From assembly GCA_963576735.1 (NCBI GenBank), contig OY755196.1:5623912-5687911 (forward strand): DNA of 64,000 nucleotides, given 5' to 3'. Position 1 is the stretch's first letter. The number at the start of each line of letters is the position of its first letter. The stretch comes from Bedellia somnulentella. Lineage: Eukaryota; Arthropoda; Insecta; Lepidoptera; Bedelliidae. Under the pieces are notes generated by a model, which worked only from the letters and a program-made list of their open reading frames with translations, ran no database searches and was not told where the DNA came from. Of the stretch, positions 61,018 through 64,000 are shown in pieces. The position numbers and the translations under genes are program-made.

Positions 61018-61585
61018 TAAATGTTTCCTAAAATCCTTTACTAATTAAATTTAAACTAACTAAACAGTTTGTAGTGAAACCTGAATTATCAATATGTTAT
61101 TTGAAAATCGACACTATGAACATAGCTGACGCTGATTTCTATGGCTGACGCTGACCCACAGATTACAATGACCTGAACCTGACTGACTTGACCACAAACT
61201 ACAAACTATATAGAGATTTGGACTTGACTGACTGAATGAACCATAGAATAGAGTAAAGTAATACACTGGATATAGAGAGCCTACTGGCTGGATTTTAATG
61301 TGAGTAAAACCCAAAATTTTATGGGAAATTGCTGGAAAATGGTGAAGAATGGTGACTACTTCACATATAAACTCAGGATTTGAGATTTCGATATTTTTTG
61401 GTTTTTTGTTAATATTATTTTTTCGTAGCCATACAGACAGTACAGCTAAGTTAAGGCGCAATATACCTATAGATAGATAGATATGTAGTGTAGGTGATTA
61501 TATTGTAGTAGAAGTTCGGGTGAACTGCTTCGAGATGGCGTTAAGTTTGCATTATAAACTAGGTGACATTAAAATCCAGCCAGTG
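61018..61585. other. FAM98 5' region
   Basis: Upstream of the first exon. GACTGA-rich stretches occur at about 61160-61250. A TATATAG at about 61207 is a possible TATA motif but unproven. The block 61245-61310 recurs inverted across the Transib 3 insertion site. Confidence 0.4.
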
Positions 61586-63022
61586 CACAGTGGTACCGCC
61601 ATAGGCCATTAATCGGTAAAGTCGACTATCAAATACTATTCATTTTATTGTTTTTACCAATAAACCGATAAACAAGCTATCCAAAAAGTATAAATATGTC
61701 ACCCTTTTCATTTGAGAACAATTTGCTTTTGACCCTCAAAGTGAAAGCATCTTACCCTTATGCTCGCCGTTATCAGTGACTCATTAGAACATTGTTTGTG
61801 CGGTAGTGAATTCTCAGAATTGCATTGTTTGTGAGTGACTTCCGGGATATGGATTTCCAAGAACAAGGTATGTATTACAATTCAGGTACATTTTAAACCG
61901 TTATCTGTCATATTAGAACATGTTTGTCCCTTCTAATGTACAACAATATTTTGTTTAAAAATAAACATTATTTTGACTTTTCCTAAAGTTTTAAGAGTAT
62001 GTCAGATATCGTCAATGGTTCTCACATAGTACAATTTTAAGATTAAAGTGTCTTCTTTCGAATACAAAAACATTCAGCCGCCAAGAGCTGCCTATGTAGC
62101 TTCTACGAGTTCTTAAAGACTACTGCGTAGACTCAAAATTAGCAAATTCTCAAAACCCGATACAACAGTTTTAACTTTTCTTTCCAGGTTATTCGATTAA
62201 ATGTACCTTTACAAGGATGCATTTATTTAAGGTATGGCTATTGGAACATGGCGGAACAGTTGCACAGAAACATAAACATATTTTAAGTAATTTTCGAGAA
62301 ATATGAATTAGAAACCGCGCGTCTTTTGACTCAAGAATATCCGTGGTTGAACCTTCCAGCTTCCGTCCACAAAGTGCTCATTCACGGGGCTCAGGTATTG
62401 AACACGTTTTAGTATCGTTCGGGGAGTTATCTGAAGAGGCAGCTGAATCAAACAATAAATTTTATAAGTCCTTCAGACGAGATCACACGCGCAAGATGTC
62501 AAGAGAAGTTAGTAATTCGGATTTGCTAAATAGACTTTTACTCAGTTTGGATCCATTTATTACTGGCCTTCGAAAACTCCCCCGTCAGAAGAAAAGTGTT
62601 ATGTCTAAAGAAGTGTTACATCTATTAAAAGTTTGATTTATATTCCAATTTATTTGTAGTACTTTTTTTCAGTTTAGTAAGAGATGCATGTATACTTAGC
62701 TGTAAGTTTAAAATAGAAATAGTTATAATGTATTTTTTATGGTAAAAATAGTAAATTGTCAATGTTATTAATACCAAAAAGTAGATATTTCGTAGTTATC
62801 ATTAGAAATAAATTAATATATTTATACCTATTTATTTTATTTCTTTGAATTGTATAAAAATCATGGTGGTGGTATACTTTTACTTGTTTATTTACTTCTA
62901 ACAATTAAATACATCATTAGTATACAATCTTAAACGTTATTTTATTGATTTACCCAAAAAAAATGCAAATTAAGAGAGTAAGGTATTTATGACCGCCCTT
63001 GTATGGCGGCGGTACCACTGTG
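61586..63022 (+). mobile_element. Transib element 3, internally deleted
   Basis: Starts CACAGTGGTACCGCCATA and ends with the complement (right end read inward: CACAGTGGTACCGCCGCCAT). CAGTG flanks both sides (61581-61585, 63023-63027), a 5-bp duplication of CNNNG form. 1437 bp, holding only the two ends of a transposase gene. Different terminal sequence from Transib 1 beyond the heptamer. Confidence 0.92.
61850..62635 (+). pseudogene. Transib 3 transposase remnant
   Basis: A short first exon (ATG 61850, MDFQEQ, donor GTATGT) resembles exon 1 of the relic at 24706. The catalytic middle is deleted. From about 62290 the C-terminal part reads LLTQEYPWLNLPASVHKVL with HxxxxH, then after a one-base loss near 62408 GELSEEAAESNNKFYKSF with the catalytic Glu, RRDHTRKMSREV and NRLLLSLDPFITGL to a stop at 62633-62635. 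Confidence 0.85.
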
Positions 63023-63027
63023 CAGTG

Positions 63028-63465
63028 GGCTCTCCATATCCAGTGTATTACTTTACTCTATGGACTGAACTGAACTGAACTGACATATTCGTTAATATAT
63101 ATTTTCTTTTGTTATTTATTCGCACGATTTGTGATTTGCCACCTTAGAGCATACACAACTAGAGAGATAAAGAATACGTCACGACGAGCAAGAAAAGGAT
63201 AGCTAATTATAAAACTCTTAGATAAAGATAGAAAGAGTTAGTATTGTGATTTTTTGTCCCTTACGGTGTAACCTGTTTTTTGTTGGATCAAACTGTCACT
63301 CTTGACAGTTTGCAGAAAATTCAGTGTCAGAATAATAAGCTCTTTGTTTACCTTTGATGATTAAAGACTATTTTGTTCAAATACGTGCAACATATCATAT
63401 TTTGGACTCGTAGGTTGTAATTTTGTTTAGGACAGAGACCTTGTATATGTGTTTGTGTTGTAAAA
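63028..63465. other. spacer before the THAP gene
   Basis: First 55 bases are the inverted copy of the FAM98 upstream block; the rest is AT-rich with no gene and probably contains the THAP promoter. Confidence 0.45.
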
Positions 63466-63976
63466 ATGGTTAGATGCGATGTTTTGGGCTGCAGTAACCG
63501 AAACCACAAAAAAGACCCCGATGTGACACTTCACAGGTTCATATCAATGAAAAATCGGGATATATTTACAGTCTTTACTAGATTTACAATAGAAGCTGTT
63601 ATTTATACGTTTTATCTGTGTTTTTGATTCAACTTTAATCATAACCTTCAAAAACCAAAATCAAAGGTGTTGCCCACCACAAAATCTCAATAAGCCTATA
63701 ATCTTACCAGGCTTGGCTAATCTTTAGTATATTTATACCGCCCTCTTATTTACATATTTATTCCTTGTCCAATATCATGTTCCAGATTTCCATTGCATGA
63801 CCCAATACGAAAAGATTGGATATTGGCTACCGGACGCACAAATTGGGAACCATATTTAAACTCATCGTATATATGTTCCAAGCATTTTGAATTAAAATGT
63901 TTTGTCAAGGTTGGTAATTCGAACACGTTGCAACCAACAGCAGTACCGACAAATTTTGCTTTTGTACTGAAAACTT
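63466..63976 (+). CDS. THAP-domain protein, 5' exons, runs out of window
   Basis: Exon 1 is 63466-63536 (MVRCDVLGCSNRNHKKDPD) and exon 2 begins at 63786 after TTCCAG; the junction completes an Arg codon, giving TLHRFPLHDPIRKDW. The THAP zinc finger is complete: CxxxxC in CDVLGC, CxxH in ICSKHFE, the conserved Trp in DWI and the closing LQPTAVPT motif. Exon 2 probably ends at a donor AAAACTT|GTAAAT near 63976. THAP domains bind DNA and occur both in cellular regulators and P-element-like transposases; the window ends too early to decide. Confidence 0.82.
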
Positions 63977-64000
63977 GTAAATATTTTTTGTGATGTGAAA

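Noticed and set aside
61586..63022. Transib 3 as a host RAG-like gene
   Set aside because: Heptamer ends and the target duplication show it is a deleted transposon; the catalytic Asp region is missing.

Overview
This is eukaryotic DNA: AT-rich, with spliced genes and almost entirely built of transposable elements. I place it in an insect, most likely a moth or butterfly. The basis is PIF/Harbinger, piggyBac, hAT, Transib and Gypsy elements side by side, several dispersed short repeats of a kind I associate with lepidopteran genomes, and a single-copy FAM98-type host gene. No bacterial features are present.

Layout. 1-935: decayed Sola-like transposase. 1161-4005: PIF/Harbinger element with an apparently intact spliced transposase interlocked with a broken MADF-BESS gene on the other strand. 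About 4006-11790: a decayed Gypsy retroelement carrying a 140-bp MITE and a Transib transposon (6863-11534). The Transib has an open 722-residue RAG1-like transposase, and its left terminal repeat is split by a fold-back hAT MITE. 11960-21300: a 165-bp satellite interrupted by a hAT element (12146-16958), which itself holds an ISL2EU-like transposon (13315-16479), and by an intact-looking piggyBac (17384-19977). 21530-30600: remnants, namely a palindromic SINE pair, a PHD-tailed transposon relic, a second Transib, two piggyBac fragments and a MITE. 30603-37212: a Sola-like DNA transposon with 4-bp target duplication, its gene split by a TTAA-flanked intact piggyBac (33673-36189).

39630-61017 is the only clear host gene. 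It is a ten-exon FAM98 homologue on the minus strand whose introns hold most of the remaining repeats, including a Gypsy element (46945-54537) and a two-exon hAT element (56011-59098). Its 5' side is followed by a third, internally deleted Transib (61586-63022) and by the start of a THAP-domain gene running out of the window.

Most insertions can be ordered because the interrupted sequence and the target duplications are still legible: satellite before hAT before ISL2EU-like; Gypsy before Transib before hAT MITE; Sola-like before piggyBac; SINE before hAT. Several coding regions differ from an open frame by a single base, some in poly-A runs, so assembly error must be kept apart from true decay. 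The most notable material is the set of three Transib families (relatives of RAG1), the nested reading frames that resume exactly across insertions, and the interleaved Harbinger genes. Family assignments are from recognition of motifs by eye; no search was run.
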